A stretch of DNA of 51,311 nucleotides from M55B127 sp035269185 (GTDB lineage Bacteria > Bacillota > Halanaerobiia > Halanaerobiales > M55B127), in assembly GCA_964430875.1 (NCBI GenBank), contig CAYSHP010000011.1, positions 1-51,311 on the forward strand. The letters run 5' to 3'. Every line of letters begins with the position of its first letter. Position 1 is the stretch's first letter. The notes below the pieces were generated by a model. It searched no databases. It had not been told where the DNA came from and worked only from the letters and a program-made list of their open reading frames with translations. Below, in pieces: positions 9,085 to 17,339 of the stretch. The translations under genes were made by a program, and so were the position numbers.

Positions 9085-9675
9085 TTAATCTTGCATTTCT
9101 TCTATTACTGGTCTTAACTCTTCTAATCCTAAATCATTTAAATAAGGAAATATTAAATTACCCAGACCCTCAACAACAAAAACAGCCATGTCATTATTTT
9201 TTTTATATGTGTTTACCTTAATAGTTAGCTGTTTGGAATTCAGCATTTCAATAAGAAAATCTTCTAAGAATACTTTGTCATTGAAAGCAGCTGGGTAAAA
9301 AAATGTGTTTTTAAAAGGAAGATGCCAGTTGTCAGTCTTCTTTTCATCCAAGTCAAATCTCCAAGTTACAGGACAAAGCATGTTATTGCTTTTTATATCT
9401 TCTGACCACATAATCATTAAGTCTGTTACATCACCCGGCTGTTTGACAATCGTGAGGTTTTTAACACCAGCTTTATTGGGATCTTTTCCGATATTTATAT
9501 CATCAACTACTGTAAAATAAAATTCTTTTTCATTTGTCTTATTATCTATTTCGATATAGTAGGACCAGTAACCCTTTTCAGAATAACCTTGTTTAACCTC
9601 AGCTTCTGTAATAGTACCTAAAAATATTATCATAATAATACTTATTAACAAAACAAAAAAATATTTTTTGTTCAT
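9085..9675 (-). CDS. Secreted or membrane-anchored protein of unknown function
   Basis: A 196-residue protein that I do not recognise. It begins MNKKYFF and has a hydrophobic signal segment to about residue 24 (ending near TITEAEV), followed by a soluble, beta-rich-looking domain with few Cys. The ATG at 9675 is chosen over an upstream TTG because GGAGGT sits seven bases before it. A promoter lies at 9752-9780. The gene sits alone between repeat copies 1 and 2, which suggests it is cargo of an integrated element. Function is unknown. Confidence 0.7.
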   Translation of the reverse strand: MNKKYFFVLLISIIMIIFLGTITEAEVKQGYSEKGYWSYYIEIDNKTNEKEFYFTVVDDINIGKDPNKAGVKNLTIVKQPGDVTDLMIMWSEDIKSNNMLCPVTWRFDLDEKKTDNWHLPFKNTFFYPAAFNDKVFLEDFLIEMLNSKQLTIKVNTYKKNNDMAVFVVEGLGNLIFPYLNDLGLEELRPVIEEMQD

Positions 9676-9751
9676 TGTACATACCTCCAAATATTTGTTT
9701 GACTAACTAATATTTATATAAAGAAATTGATTTCCCTTTTTTTAAAAAAAA

Positions 9752-9780
9752 TATATAAAAAATAATATATTTATGGTCAA
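9752..9780 (-). promoter_or_regulatory. Promoter of the secreted-protein gene
   Basis: On the minus strand TTGACC (9780-9775) and TATATA (9757-9752) are 17 bases apart, about 75 bases ahead of the ATG at 9675. I see no gene in the rest of 9781-10042. Confidence 0.55.
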
Positions 9781-10042
9781 TATATTATTAACAGAAAATG
9801 AGAAAGTTTCGCGGTCTAACCCCTTAATAATATAGCCATATTATTTTAAACCATATTTTTTAAATTGATAAATTAACTTTTATTGAAACTAATATTTTAA
9901 TAAAAGTATTATTAATTTCATCCAAATCTCAGCAAAAAGAATAAGAAATAATAAAAAAGAACAAGATATATTTCCTTGATAATAAAGAAAGAATAAGGAA
10001 TACTAACAATATAAGCAAAGATATAAAAGAGGTTGTAGATAT

Positions 10043-10204
10043 CTCTTGAACAGTAGATTCGGGGTTCGAGTCTCCGATGGTCTACAATTTCTTTTTGTTG
10101 ATATAACAAGGATTATAAGGAAAGCCCAGTGTGTAAATCACAGGGCTTTTTTTGTTTTGTAGCCATTGTTTCATATTTTATGATTTTTTAGTTTCTGAAC
10201 GGCA
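10043..10204 (+). repeat. Direct repeat copy 2 (partial tRNA-Lys plus terminator)
   Basis: This copy begins at the anticodon loop (CTCTT at 10043) and runs through the T-arm, with GGTTCGAGTCTCC nearly identical to the intact tRNA, to GGTCTAC. It continues through the GATATAACAAGG block and a hairpin at 10121-10147 (AAAGCCC pairing with GGGCTTT, then T residues) into the TTGTAGCCATTG block. The 5' half of the tRNA is missing, as expected for an att scar. It overlaps a spurious minus-strand reading frame at 9918-10109. Confidence 0.8.
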
Positions 10205-10205
10205 G

Positions 10206-10391
10206 TTTTTTACTAAGAAATGGATTATAAATGGTAGATATCCTTTTAGGTTAAAGAAGATATTAGGCCATAAAAGTATCAAGATAGTCCAGGAATATGT
10301 TGATATGTATTCTGATGATCTGAAGAAAGTTTTTAGTTCATTTAATCCCTTAGAAGAGTTTAATGAAAGAGTTGAGCATATAAAGATATAG
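10206..10391 (+). pseudogene. C-terminal remnant of a second tyrosine recombinase (XerC-like)
   Basis: About 60 codons on the plus strand match the end of a XerC/D-like or ICE-type recombinase. They include KKWIINGRYPF, LKKILGHKSI with the conserved Gly-His, the nucleophile region VQEYVDMYSDDL, and a FNPLEEF tail. The match starts immediately after repeat copy 2 and lacks the Arg-His-x-x-Arg part and everything before it. It is distinct from, and opposite in strand to, the remnant at 8620-8811, so at least two recombinases have been lost here. Confidence 0.75.
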
Positions 10392-10780
10392 ATATTGTAA
10401 GAATCAATTATTCTAGGTTTTATAAGGTGGCATAAAATAATATTAAGTTTGTTGCTTTAAAGGATAAAGTGAATTTTTGATTAATTATAAGTAAACAAAT
10501 ATACATTATTATTATTTTGGGAAGTGGTGATCATCCTCAGTTTAATATAGTAAATTATATTTTTAGTTTTAATAACTTTAATGATAAATTATTCTAATCA
10601 ATAAGCTATTTTTATTTAAATTGCGGAAAAGAAATAAATCTCGCTGATTAATTAGCTGGGGGTTTTTGGTATAGATATTATCTCTCTGAAATAATATCGA
10701 TCTAATTTACGAGAAGATTATAAATACATATAATAATAGTCAATTTAAACAGTTTGAAAATTATAAAAGGGGTGAGAGTA
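10392..10780. promoter_or_regulatory. Upstream region of the ABC exporter with an inverted repeat
   Basis: No gene is evident in this 389-base stretch. GATATTAT at 10674-10681 and ATAATATC at 10691-10698 form a perfect eight-base inverted repeat about 85 bases before the ABC ATPase gene, and a looser palindrome (GCTGATTAATTAGC) lies at about 10643-10656. Either could be a regulator site or a small hairpin; neither is proven. Confidence 0.25.
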
Positions 10781-11485
10781 TTGTCCTTACTTGAATTGAA
10801 AGATTTAAGAAAGGTATATAAACAAGGTAAAGTTGAAGTAGAAGCCCTTCGGGGCATTGACCTTGAAGTCAAGTCTGGTGAGTTTACTAGTGTTTATGGT
10901 CCTTCTGGTTCAGGAAAAACAACTCTTTTGAATATGATAGGTGCATTGGATAAACCCACTTCTGGTATGATAAAGATTAATGGTAACAATTTAAAAGAAA
11001 TGAATAATAAAGATTTTGCTTTACTTAGAAGAAGACATATTGGTTTTATTTTTCAAAGTTATAATTTAATACCTGTACTCTCTGCTTATGAAAATGTTAG
11101 TTTCGCTCTTAAAATTGCAAAACAAAGTTCAGAAGGTGCTAGTAAAGAAAAAGTTTATCAACTATTAGAACAGGTCGGATTGGAAGGTTTAGAAAATAGA
11201 AGGCCGTCTGAATTATCTGGGGGACAAAAGCAAAGAGTTGCAGTTGCTAGAGCCCTGATTAAAGAACCAAAACTTATTCTTGCAGATGAACCCACAGCTA
11301 ATTTAGACTCGAAAACAAGCCATGAAGTTATGCAAGTAATGTTAGAAATGAATAAAGAATTGAATACTACATTTGTTTTTTCAACACACGATTCATTAGT
11401 TATGGGTTATGCAAGTCGGCTTTTAGGTTTACATGATGGTTTGATTACCAAAGATCAAAAAAGAGTTGGAAAAGAAGTCGATTAA
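10781..11485 (+). CDS. ABC exporter ATPase (MacB/LolD family)
   Basis: A 234-residue nucleotide-binding protein that energises the two FtsX-type permeases downstream. Walker A is GPSGSGKTT (about residues 38-46), the signature is LSGGQKQRVAVARAL (about 145), and Walker B is LILADEPTANLD (about 165). The TTG at 10781 fits AAAGGGGTGA five to seven bases upstream and gives the usual MSLLELKDL start; the further upstream TTG at 10754 has no ribosome-binding site. Family members export peptides, antibiotics or lipoproteins; the substrate here is unknown. The operon lies between tRNA-Lys repeat copies 2 and 3, so it may be island cargo. Confidence 0.93.
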   Translation: MSLLELKDLRKVYKQGKVEVEALRGIDLEVKSGEFTSVYGPSGSGKTTLLNMIGALDKPTSGMIKINGNNLKEMNNKDFALLRRRHIGFIFQSYNLIPVLSAYENVSFALKIAKQSSEGASKEKVYQLLEQVGLEGLENRRPSELSGGQKQRVAVARALIKEPKLILADEPTANLDSKTSHEVMQVMLEMNKELNTTFVFSTHDSLVMGYASRLLGLHDGLITKDQKRVGKEVD

Positions 11486-11523
11486 CAAACATATATTTTT
11501 ATTACCAGGTAGGGGGATAAACA

Positions 11524-12762
11524 ATGTTTTTAATAAAGATGGCTTTTCGTAATCTAGCAAGACATAAAAAAAGAACTATTTATACAGCAGTAGTTATTGC
11601 TGTAGCCATTGGATTTTATGTTTTTGCAGATGCCCTTGTATTAGGGATGATGGATGCTTCTTATGAAAATGTTACAGAATTTGAATATGGTCATACTCAA
11701 ATAACTAGTCAAAAATATTGGGAGGAAAGAGAAGAATATCCTCTTGAAGATTTAATAAAAGTTGATGAAAGAATACATTCTAAAATTATGTCAAATTCGG
11801 AAGTCGTTGGTACAAGTCCCCGTCTTGATTTTAATGCTGAATTAAATGATGGACAGATGGGATTACCAGTAGTTGGCCGTGGTATAGATGTTTCAAACGA
11901 AAAAAGTATTTCTAGAATTGATAAATCAATATTAAAAGGTGGCTTTATAACAGAAGGAGAATCTGAAGCTGTTATGGGGCAGAATTTAGCTAATGATATG
12001 TTATTAGATGTTGGAGATAGTTTTATGCTTGTTGTTCGGACTAGAGAAAAGACGTTTAATGTTATTGATTTAACTATTTCAGGTCTTTTTGAAACACCTA
12101 ACCCACAGATAAATAATAACTTTGTTTTCGTACCTATAGAAATTGCTCAAAATGCTTTAGGAGTTGGTGATAATTATAGTCACCTTGCGATTAAATTAAC
12201 CGATAGATCTCAAACAGAAAATACAACCCTATACATCAATTCTCTTTTAAAAAATGAAAACTCTAGCTACAGGGCATATTCCTGGGAAGAAGCTGCAGAA
12301 GATTTAATTAAAATGCAGGAATATTCGGATGCAATGTTATATCTAATGTTGGGAATAATCTTACTACTAGCAGTAGTTGGAATTATAAATACTGTAATTC
12401 TTTCTATATTAGAGCGATTAAAAGAGATTGGTATGATGAAGGCAATGGGAATGCAGATAAAAGAAATAACGTTTGTCTTGGCCCTTGAAGCAGGAGGGAT
12501 TGGAGTAATAGGAGGTATAATTGGTTGTTTATTAGGTGGACTGGGTGTCTATCTTTTAAGCACGTTCGGGATAAATATTTATGCTGGGATGGAAGGAGAG
12601 TTTGATCTTCCCATCTCTATGGCTATTATATATGGGAATTGGAATTATGGAGCATTTATATTTGTATTTACATATAGTATAATTGTTTCCTTTATTGTTG
12701 GTTTGATACCTGCTTATTGGGGAGCTCGCATTGAACCTGCCGAACTTCTTCATCATAAATAG
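11524..12762 (+). CDS. ABC exporter permease 1 (FtsX/MacB type)
   Basis: A 412-residue permease with the MacB/LolC-type layout: one N-terminal membrane helix (about 15-40, after RNLARHKKRT), a large extracellular domain to about residue 275, then three C-terminal helices. The cytoplasmic loop ERLKEIGMMKAMGM is the conserved FtsX coupling region. It begins 38 bases after the ATPase gene behind AGGGGG and ends with the typical PAYWGARIEPAELL. It is 18 bases from the second permease, with which it should form a heterodimer. Confidence 0.9.
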   Translation: MFLIKMAFRNLARHKKRTIYTAVVIAVAIGFYVFADALVLGMMDASYENVTEFEYGHTQITSQKYWEEREEYPLEDLIKVDERIHSKIMSNSEVVGTSPRLDFNAELNDGQMGLPVVGRGIDVSNEKSISRIDKSILKGGFITEGESEAVMGQNLANDMLLDVGDSFMLVVRTREKTFNVIDLTISGLFETPNPQINNNFVFVPIEIAQNALGVGDNYSHLAIKLTDRSQTENTTLYINSLLKNENSSYRAYSWEEAAEDLIKMQEYSDAMLYLMLGIILLLAVVGIINTVILSILERLKEIGMMKAMGMQIKEITFVLALEAGGIGVIGGIIGCLLGGLGVYLLSTFGINIYAGMEGEFDLPISMAIIYGNWNYGAFIFVFTYSIIVSFIVGLIPAYWGARIEPAELLHHK

Positions 12763-12779
12763 AAAATAGGAGGATTACG

Positions 12780-14036
12780 ATGAAGTATATTTTATCGATA
12801 GCCTTAAGAAATCTAAAACGACATAAATTAAGAACAGTAATTTCTATATTAGCTATTGTGATTGCAATAATAATTGGCATTTTTTATAGAAGTATATTAT
12901 TAGGTTACAGTGAGACAACTATTGAAAATTTTATTCAACTTGAATCTGGTCATGCCAGAATTGTTAATAAAGAATATGCTCGTAGAGAGCGTGTTTTACC
13001 TTTGATGTATCCAGTGGATGGTTTTCAAGGAGAAGGAATAGAACAAATGCGAAGTCAATTAGTTAAAAATACACAAATTGTTGGTACATTACCAAGAATT
13101 AAGTTTGGGGCTTCTTATGTAAAAGAGGATGAAATTATTCGGATGATGGGTTGGGGAGTTGATGTTAAAGACGAAATTAAATTTACTGATTTTGATAAAC
13201 ATTTAATTTCTGGACATCTTCCATCTACGGATAAAAGAGAAATCACAGTAGGAAGTAGTTTATTAGAAAAGTTAGATAAGAAAGTTGGAGAAAAAGTCAC
13301 TCTGATATATAATACTTCGTTCAGTTCAATACAGGGGTCTACTTTTAATATTATAGGTAGTATTCAAACTGGATTATCTTATTTTGACGCAAATATATTT
13401 TTAACTTCTCTTGACCAAGCTCAAGAAATATTATATATGCCTAATCAATCTACAGAGTTGTTATTATTTACTCAAAATAAAGATAATATTAATGTAGTAA
13501 TTGATGATGTAGATAACATGATGTCTGCAAAAAATGGTAATCGAGATTATCAAATTTCCAGCTGGCTTGAGGCTGGAGGTATTATACGATGGCTGATGGC
13601 TTATCAAAATGTAATCTATATAGTTATAGCATTTATAGTATTTTTGGCTTCAATAATCATTATTAACACATTATTGATGGTTATTAAAGAAAGAACCAGG
13701 GAAATAGGAACTTTAGGTGCTCTTGGTATGACAAAAAGAGAAATTATTCTACTTTTTACTACCGAAGGAGCAATCATGGGTACAATTGGAAGCTTTATTG
13801 GTGTTGTTATAGGAGGTACTCTAACATATATTACTTCTCAGGTTGGAATTGACTTCGGAGAAGTTATGGACGCTATGGGTGATACTTTAATATCCCCTGT
13901 AGTTTATCCTGTATTTTCATTTGAAAATTTATTGGTAGCATTCATTATTGGTTCAGTAGTTTCAACATTATCTTGTATTATCCCAGCCCGTAAAGCTGCA
14001 GAAATAGAACCATCTGAAGCCATGAAAGATATCTAA
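12780..14036 (+). CDS. ABC exporter permease 2 (FtsX/MacB type)
   Basis: A 418-residue paralogue of the preceding gene with the same layout: an N-terminal helix after RNLKRHKLRT, an extracellular domain, and three C-terminal helices. The coupling loop is ERTREIGTLGALGM, and the end is IPARKAAEIEPSEAM. AGGAGG precedes the ATG. Two related permeases with one ATPase and no adjacent adaptor suggest a stand-alone Gram-positive exporter, not a tripartite MacAB-TolC pump. No terminator is obvious after it; repeat copy 3 begins about 110 bases downstream. Confidence 0.9.
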   Translation: MKYILSIALRNLKRHKLRTVISILAIVIAIIIGIFYRSILLGYSETTIENFIQLESGHARIVNKEYARRERVLPLMYPVDGFQGEGIEQMRSQLVKNTQIVGTLPRIKFGASYVKEDEIIRMMGWGVDVKDEIKFTDFDKHLISGHLPSTDKREITVGSSLLEKLDKKVGEKVTLIYNTSFSSIQGSTFNIIGSIQTGLSYFDANIFLTSLDQAQEILYMPNQSTELLLFTQNKDNINVVIDDVDNMMSAKNGNRDYQISSWLEAGGIIRWLMAYQNVIYIVIAFIVFLASIIIINTLLMVIKERTREIGTLGALGMTKREIILLFTTEGAIMGTIGSFIGVVIGGTLTYITSQVGIDFGEVMDAMGDTLISPVVYPVFSFENLLVAFIIGSVVSTLSCIIPARKAAEIEPSEAMKDI

Positions 14037-14146
14037 AATATATTATATTGAGGGCAAATAATTAAAGATAGAGTTAATTTAAATACGTGCTGATATTATT
14101 TTTAACATAATTTTACTTAAAAATTAAAACATAATTCTTTTCAAGT

Positions 14147-14222
14147 AGGTAATTAGTTCAATAGAAAGAGCGAATGCATCTTAAGCAGTAGTTTAGGAGT
14201 TCGATTCCTAGTTGGTTTAACA
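14147..14222 (+). pseudogene. Decayed full-length tRNA-Lys copy
   Basis: Seventy-six bases align end to end with the intact tRNA-Lys(CTT), which has the same length. They include the ATTAG-TTCAAT D-arm, the CTTAA anticodon region and the GTTCGATTC T-arm. Acceptor pairing has been lost (AGGTAAT against TTGGTTT), and CCA has become ACA. The spacer upstream (AACATAATTTTACTTAAAAAT at about 14104-14123) also resembles the bases before the intact gene, so this is a duplication of the locus and not only an att scar. Confidence 0.8.
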
Positions 14223-14312
14223 TTTCTTACTGTTGATATAACAAAGTATGTAGGAAATGCATAGTGAGTAAATCACCGTGTATATTATATTTTTTAGCCA
14301 TTTTATTATCAG
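14223..14312 (+). repeat. Direct repeat copy 3, downstream part
   Basis: The bases after the decayed tRNA keep the TGTTGATATAACAAAG block, a broken version of the terminator hairpin (CATAGTGAGTAAATCACCGTG) and TTTTAGCCATTTTATTATCAGA. This matches copies 1 and 2, but with more changes, so it is the oldest or least constrained copy. Confidence 0.7.
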
Positions 14313-14438
14313 ATTGAGGAGTAATTGAAAATAATTTATATTAATTAGACATTTTTTAAAAAGGCAATTTATTTGCAAATAACAGAATTTAAAATTATGA
14401 GATTAGACCTCACAAGCCTAAAAATGAAGGTGATGTAT

Positions 14439-14765
14439 ATTAGTTATTATTTAGAGGTATTAAAAGAATATGATGAATTTAGAGGAAGAGTAAGCAGGAA
14501 GAAATTCTGGATGTTTGTACTTGTTTCAGCTATTGTTAGTATTTTATTGATTTTTATAAATATAGGGGTATTTTTAGTGTATAGTTTGTTAGTTATTCTA
14601 CCTTCATTGGGAGTTACAGTAAGAAGATTACATGATACAAATAGAAGTGGCTGGTTTCTTTTATTAGAATTAGTTCCTATAATTGGAGGAATTTTTATAT
14701 TAATATTATGTGCTGAAGAAGGGACTCCTGGTGAAAATGAATATGGTAAAAAACCTATAAAATAG
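14439..14765 (+). CDS. DUF805 small membrane protein
   Basis: About 108 residues with two to three hydrophobic segments. The DUF805 signature is clear: YYLEVLKEYDEFRGRVSRKKFW at the start, a helical pair, VRRLHDTNRSGWFLLL, and a GTPGENEYG tail. Function is unknown; relatives are inner-membrane proteins. The start is uncertain. Upstream ATGs at 14373, 14424 and 14433 are in frame, but GAAGGTGA at 14426-14433 is spaced for the ATT at 14439, which also gives the family's usual N-terminus. It lies just beyond repeat copy 3. Confidence 0.75.
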   Translation: MSYYLEVLKEYDEFRGRVSRKKFWMFVLVSAIVSILLIFINIGVFLVYSLLVILPSLGVTVRRLHDTNRSGWFLLLELVPIIGGIFILILCAEEGTPGENEYGKKPIK

Positions 14766-14906
14766 TTAATTCCTATTAAAGTTAAAAAATTATTATAAAA
14801 CCGTGTAGTCAACCTTGCAAGCTATTTCATCTAACCAAAAAAAATAATTGATAAATTTCCCATGGACTGATTAAATGGGGGAATTTCAAAAGAAACCAAA
14901 GTTTCT

Positions 14907-15315
14907 AATGTAATAGGAATTGATATAGGATTTCGAATATTAGCTGTTACTAATGTTAAAACTCCTTAAGAAAAAGATATTAATCGACAATTTTACAGTG
15001 TTAAACAACCGGGCTTTATCCGTAAAAAATATCATTCTTTAAGAAAAATGTTAGGTCAAGCTAAAAAGTTTGATGTTATTAAAGCTATTAATGACAAAGA
15101 AAAGAGATGGATGATTGATTTAAACCATAAAATTAGTCGTCAGTTTATTAAACTTGTTGTGCAAGAGCAAGTTGGGTCTATAGTTATGGAAGATCTATAG
15201 AATATATGAAATATTAATCAAAGTCTTAATAGAGCAGATATAAATCTTCATAACTGGACTTTTTATCCACGCTGATTTAAATGCAAGTCGTAATATAACT
15301 AATAAATATTTATAA
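14907..15315 (+). pseudogene. tnpB: Broken TnpB (IS200/IS605-family OrfB)
   Basis: The plus-strand frame beginning at 14907 reads VIGIDIGFRILAVTN, holding the first RuvC Asp. After an in-frame TAA it continues with RKKYHSLRKMLGQ and VGSIVMEDL, holding the catalytic Glu at about 15190, and then another stop. A different frame at 15268-15315 gives HADLNASRNITNKYL, the third catalytic Asp and C-terminus. The zinc-finger part between Glu and the last Asp is largely deleted. No TnpA is present. This is a dead remnant of an IS605-type element. Confidence 0.85.
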
Positions 15316-15345
15316 AAATAATCTGTTAAATTGTTAATTGATTAA

Positions 15346-15695
15346 GTGTTTGAGTACCTATATTAGCAATATTGCCAGGATTATGCTACTAGAATGCATA
15401 ATCGGCTATCTCAGGAGGTCTGATGGTACTGTCTAAAGTTTAAGTTTATGAAAGTCTTGATGATCTAATGCTGAAACTATCAATGTGCTATTTTAAAAAG
15501 TTTCAGTGAACTTGCCTACCAGAAATGGACTAGTATTTAATTATAAGACAACCTTGTGACGGACTCGTCTGCCTAATACCGAAATAATCATTACTTAGTA
15601 TAAAGAAGAGTTTGGTGTTAGTTCCTTTAAGGTATCCACGTTCGTTAAGATATGAAGGGTCGGGAAAGATGTCATTATTGTGAGATAATATCAAA
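15346..15695 (+). ncRNA. Structured RNA resembling a group I intron core (IStron-like)
   Basis: A non-coding stretch of visibly higher GC than its surroundings with stacked hairpins. AGTACC (15353-15358) pairs with GGTACT (15425-15430) and encloses GATTATGC/GCATAATC (15379-15386/15396-15403). CTGAAACT/AGTTTCAG pair at 15471-15478/15499-15506, and ATTAT/ATAAT at 15674-15678/15685-15689. Motifs in group I order are a P-like AATGCTGAAAC (15467-15477), an R-like ACGGACT (15559-15565) and an S-like AAGATAT (15647-15653). GACTC (15562-15566) can pair with GGGTC (15657-15661) as P7. It directly follows the dead TnpB, as in IStrons. An omega-RNA or transposon-end RNA is the alternative. Confidence 0.45.
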
Positions 15696-15716
15696 CTAAA
15701 ATGGAGGAAAAATAAT

Positions 15717-16118
15717 ATGAAAAAACAACGAAAACCATATTCATCTAAAAAGCCACCTATTCCATTAGAAAGCCATTCAAAAATAGAAAATTGGATTCAA
15801 CAAGTAATGCCAGATACTTACCCAATTGTAAAGATGCTGGATGAATTAATCTGTAATAATATTTCGGGACTTCAATATGCTATCAAGTGGGGAAAAGTAT
15901 ATTACGGATTACCAGAACTCGGATGGATTATTGAAATGGCTGCATATAAAGTTTCAGTTAATATAGTTTTTTTAGCTGGTAAGGAACTTGACCCACCGCC
16001 ACCGCTTGGAGACGAAAAACGAGCCCGATACATTAAGTTGAAAACAATTGAAGAAGTGAATCATCCTAAGATAAAAAAATGGATTCAGCAAGCCAGTCAT
16101 ATGACAGGTTGGAAATGA
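15717..16118 (+). CDS. DUF1801 (YdhG-like) protein
   Basis: A 133-residue soluble protein of the DUF1801 family, whose members include the proposed iron chaperone YdhG. Recognisable parts are the MLDELIC helix, the AIKWGKVYYGL strand-turn, a central hydrophobic region (VNIVFLAG), and the RYIKL and HPKIKKWIQQ end. The Pro-rich PPPPLGDEKRARYIK loop is typical. AATGGAGGA precedes the ATG. It directly follows the structured RNA and is probably transcribed through it. Confidence 0.8.
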   Translation: MKKQRKPYSSKKPPIPLESHSKIENWIQQVMPDTYPIVKMLDELICNNISGLQYAIKWGKVYYGLPELGWIIEMAAYKVSVNIVFLAGKELDPPPPLGDEKRARYIKLKTIEEVNHPKIKKWIQQASHMTGWK

Positions 16119-16478
16119 CGGTCTGATAGTCTATAATTTATAAAAATATTTAGTATTTCGATATTAGATTTTTAAAAAGACTTTTAGCTCCAAATAAAAT
16201 AAACGTTTATTAAACCTTGCAATTTAAAAAAAGAATATAAAAACAAATAGTATAATAAAATATTAATTTAATAGCATTTGACAGCAATTAATTGTTAGCC
16301 TATTATAAGGAGAATAGGTGCTCTTTTTTATTTGGATTATCTTTTTGGACATTTTTTATTGATTTAAACAATATAAAAAGCAAAGCAAATTATTAGTATA
16401 TTAAAAATTGGTATACATAGATAAGATACAATAGATCATAAATCTAATGTTATATTATTCTATGAAATTATTAGATTC
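16119..16478. other. Intergenic region with an unassigned consensus promoter
   Basis: No gene of normal size lies here. On the plus strand TTGACA at 16278-16283 and TATTAT at 16301-16306 are 17 bases apart, a near-perfect promoter, yet the next plus-strand gene is 1.5 kb away. AAGGAG at 16307-16312 precedes a 14-codon hydrophobic reading frame (GTG at 16318 to TGA at 16362), but transcription starting from this promoter would lose that ribosome-binding site. The region also contains a weak CCTATT/AATAGG stem with following T residues. Confidence 0.4.
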
Positions 16479-17339
16479 CTATTTTATGATTTTACCATTT
16501 TGGTAGTCTATTTCAGTATAATTTATATTATCATCTTTTATAGCTTGTCTAACATTATATTGAAGAATGGGTTGGAAAAAATTCATATCAACTACTGAAT
16601 TTATTGCGCATACAGGGCAGGCCATCTCACAAATAAAACAAAGTTCACAATCTTTATCCCATTTTGGTCTTTTATTATTATCTAAAGTAATATTATTTTG
16701 AGGACATTTCTTTACACATTTCCCACAACCAATACAATTTTTATTGCTTGAAAAAAGTTTGCTATAAATATTACTAATTAATTTTCTCTTTGTTAATATA
16801 GATTCAAATTTATAAATAATACCTTTTTCAGTTATATTTTTATAATAACTCTGTTGAATTTTATATTTATTTGGAAAAGAATTCATCAATGATATGGCAA
16901 AATTTTTGGCTTGGTTGAGTTCTCTTTCATTAGGGTGACCTTTTGAAAAATATATACCTTGATTTAGATAACCTAGATATTTATCAGCACCTCTTGCAGC
17001 AAAAAAACCAATATTGACAGCATTTTTTTCTTTTAGTATACTTTTCATTTTATTTGGAACATCAAAGAAATAAGTTCCATAACTAATGAAGGTAAATACA
17101 GGTTTATCATTTAAATTTGGTAAAGTATTTAGATAGTCTTTTACTAAAAATGGTAATCTATAATAGTAAACGGGTGAACCAAATCCTATCAAATCATAAT
17201 CTAATATATCATTTGGCTTATCATATTTGATATTTTTAAAAACTACATTCCAGTCATAATTTTTAATTGTATTACCAATGGATTCAGCAATTTTCTTGGT
17301 CGAATTTGTTTGTGAAAAATATACAATTAAGCATCTCAT
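16479..17339 (-). CDS. EFR1-family flavodoxin-ferredoxin fusion protein
   Basis: A 286-residue protein with an N-terminal flavodoxin-like domain (VYFSQTNSTKKIA, the FMN phosphate loop, at residues 6-18, and GFGSPVYYYRLP near 53-64). A C-terminal 2x[4Fe-4S] ferredoxin domain follows, with CIGCGKCVKKCP and CELCFICEMACP, each complete C-x2-C-x2-C-x3-CP. Such EFR1 proteins are common in anaerobic Firmicutes and are presumed electron carriers or reductases in the cytoplasm; the partner is unknown. ATG with GAGAGAAGG upstream. It is divergent from another flavoprotein gene at 17890. Confidence 0.88.
   Translation of the reverse strand: MRCLIVYFSQTNSTKKIAESIGNTIKNYDWNVVFKNIKYDKPNDILDYDLIGFGSPVYYYRLPFLVKDYLNTLPNLNDKPVFTFISYGTYFFDVPNKMKSILKEKNAVNIGFFAARGADKYLGYLNQGIYFSKGHPNERELNQAKNFAISLMNSFPNKYKIQQSYYKNITEKGIIYKFESILTKRKLISNIYSKLFSSNKNCIGCGKCVKKCPQNNITLDNNKRPKWDKDCELCFICEMACPVCAINSVVDMNFFQPILQYNVRQAIKDDNINYTEIDYQNGKIIK

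Noticed and set aside
9918..10109. Minus-strand 63-codon frame
   Set aside because: It overlaps repeat copy 2 and the tRNA scar, has no promoter or ribosome-binding site, and its product is low-complexity.
14447..14812. Minus-strand 121-codon frame opposite the DUF805 gene
   Set aside because: The plus-strand frame has clear DUF805 motifs, so the minus frame is a shadow.
16297..16328. Short stem (CCTATT/AATAGG) with T tract as a terminator
   Set aside because: The stem is weak, and the same bases form the -10 box of a near-perfect promoter, which explains them better.
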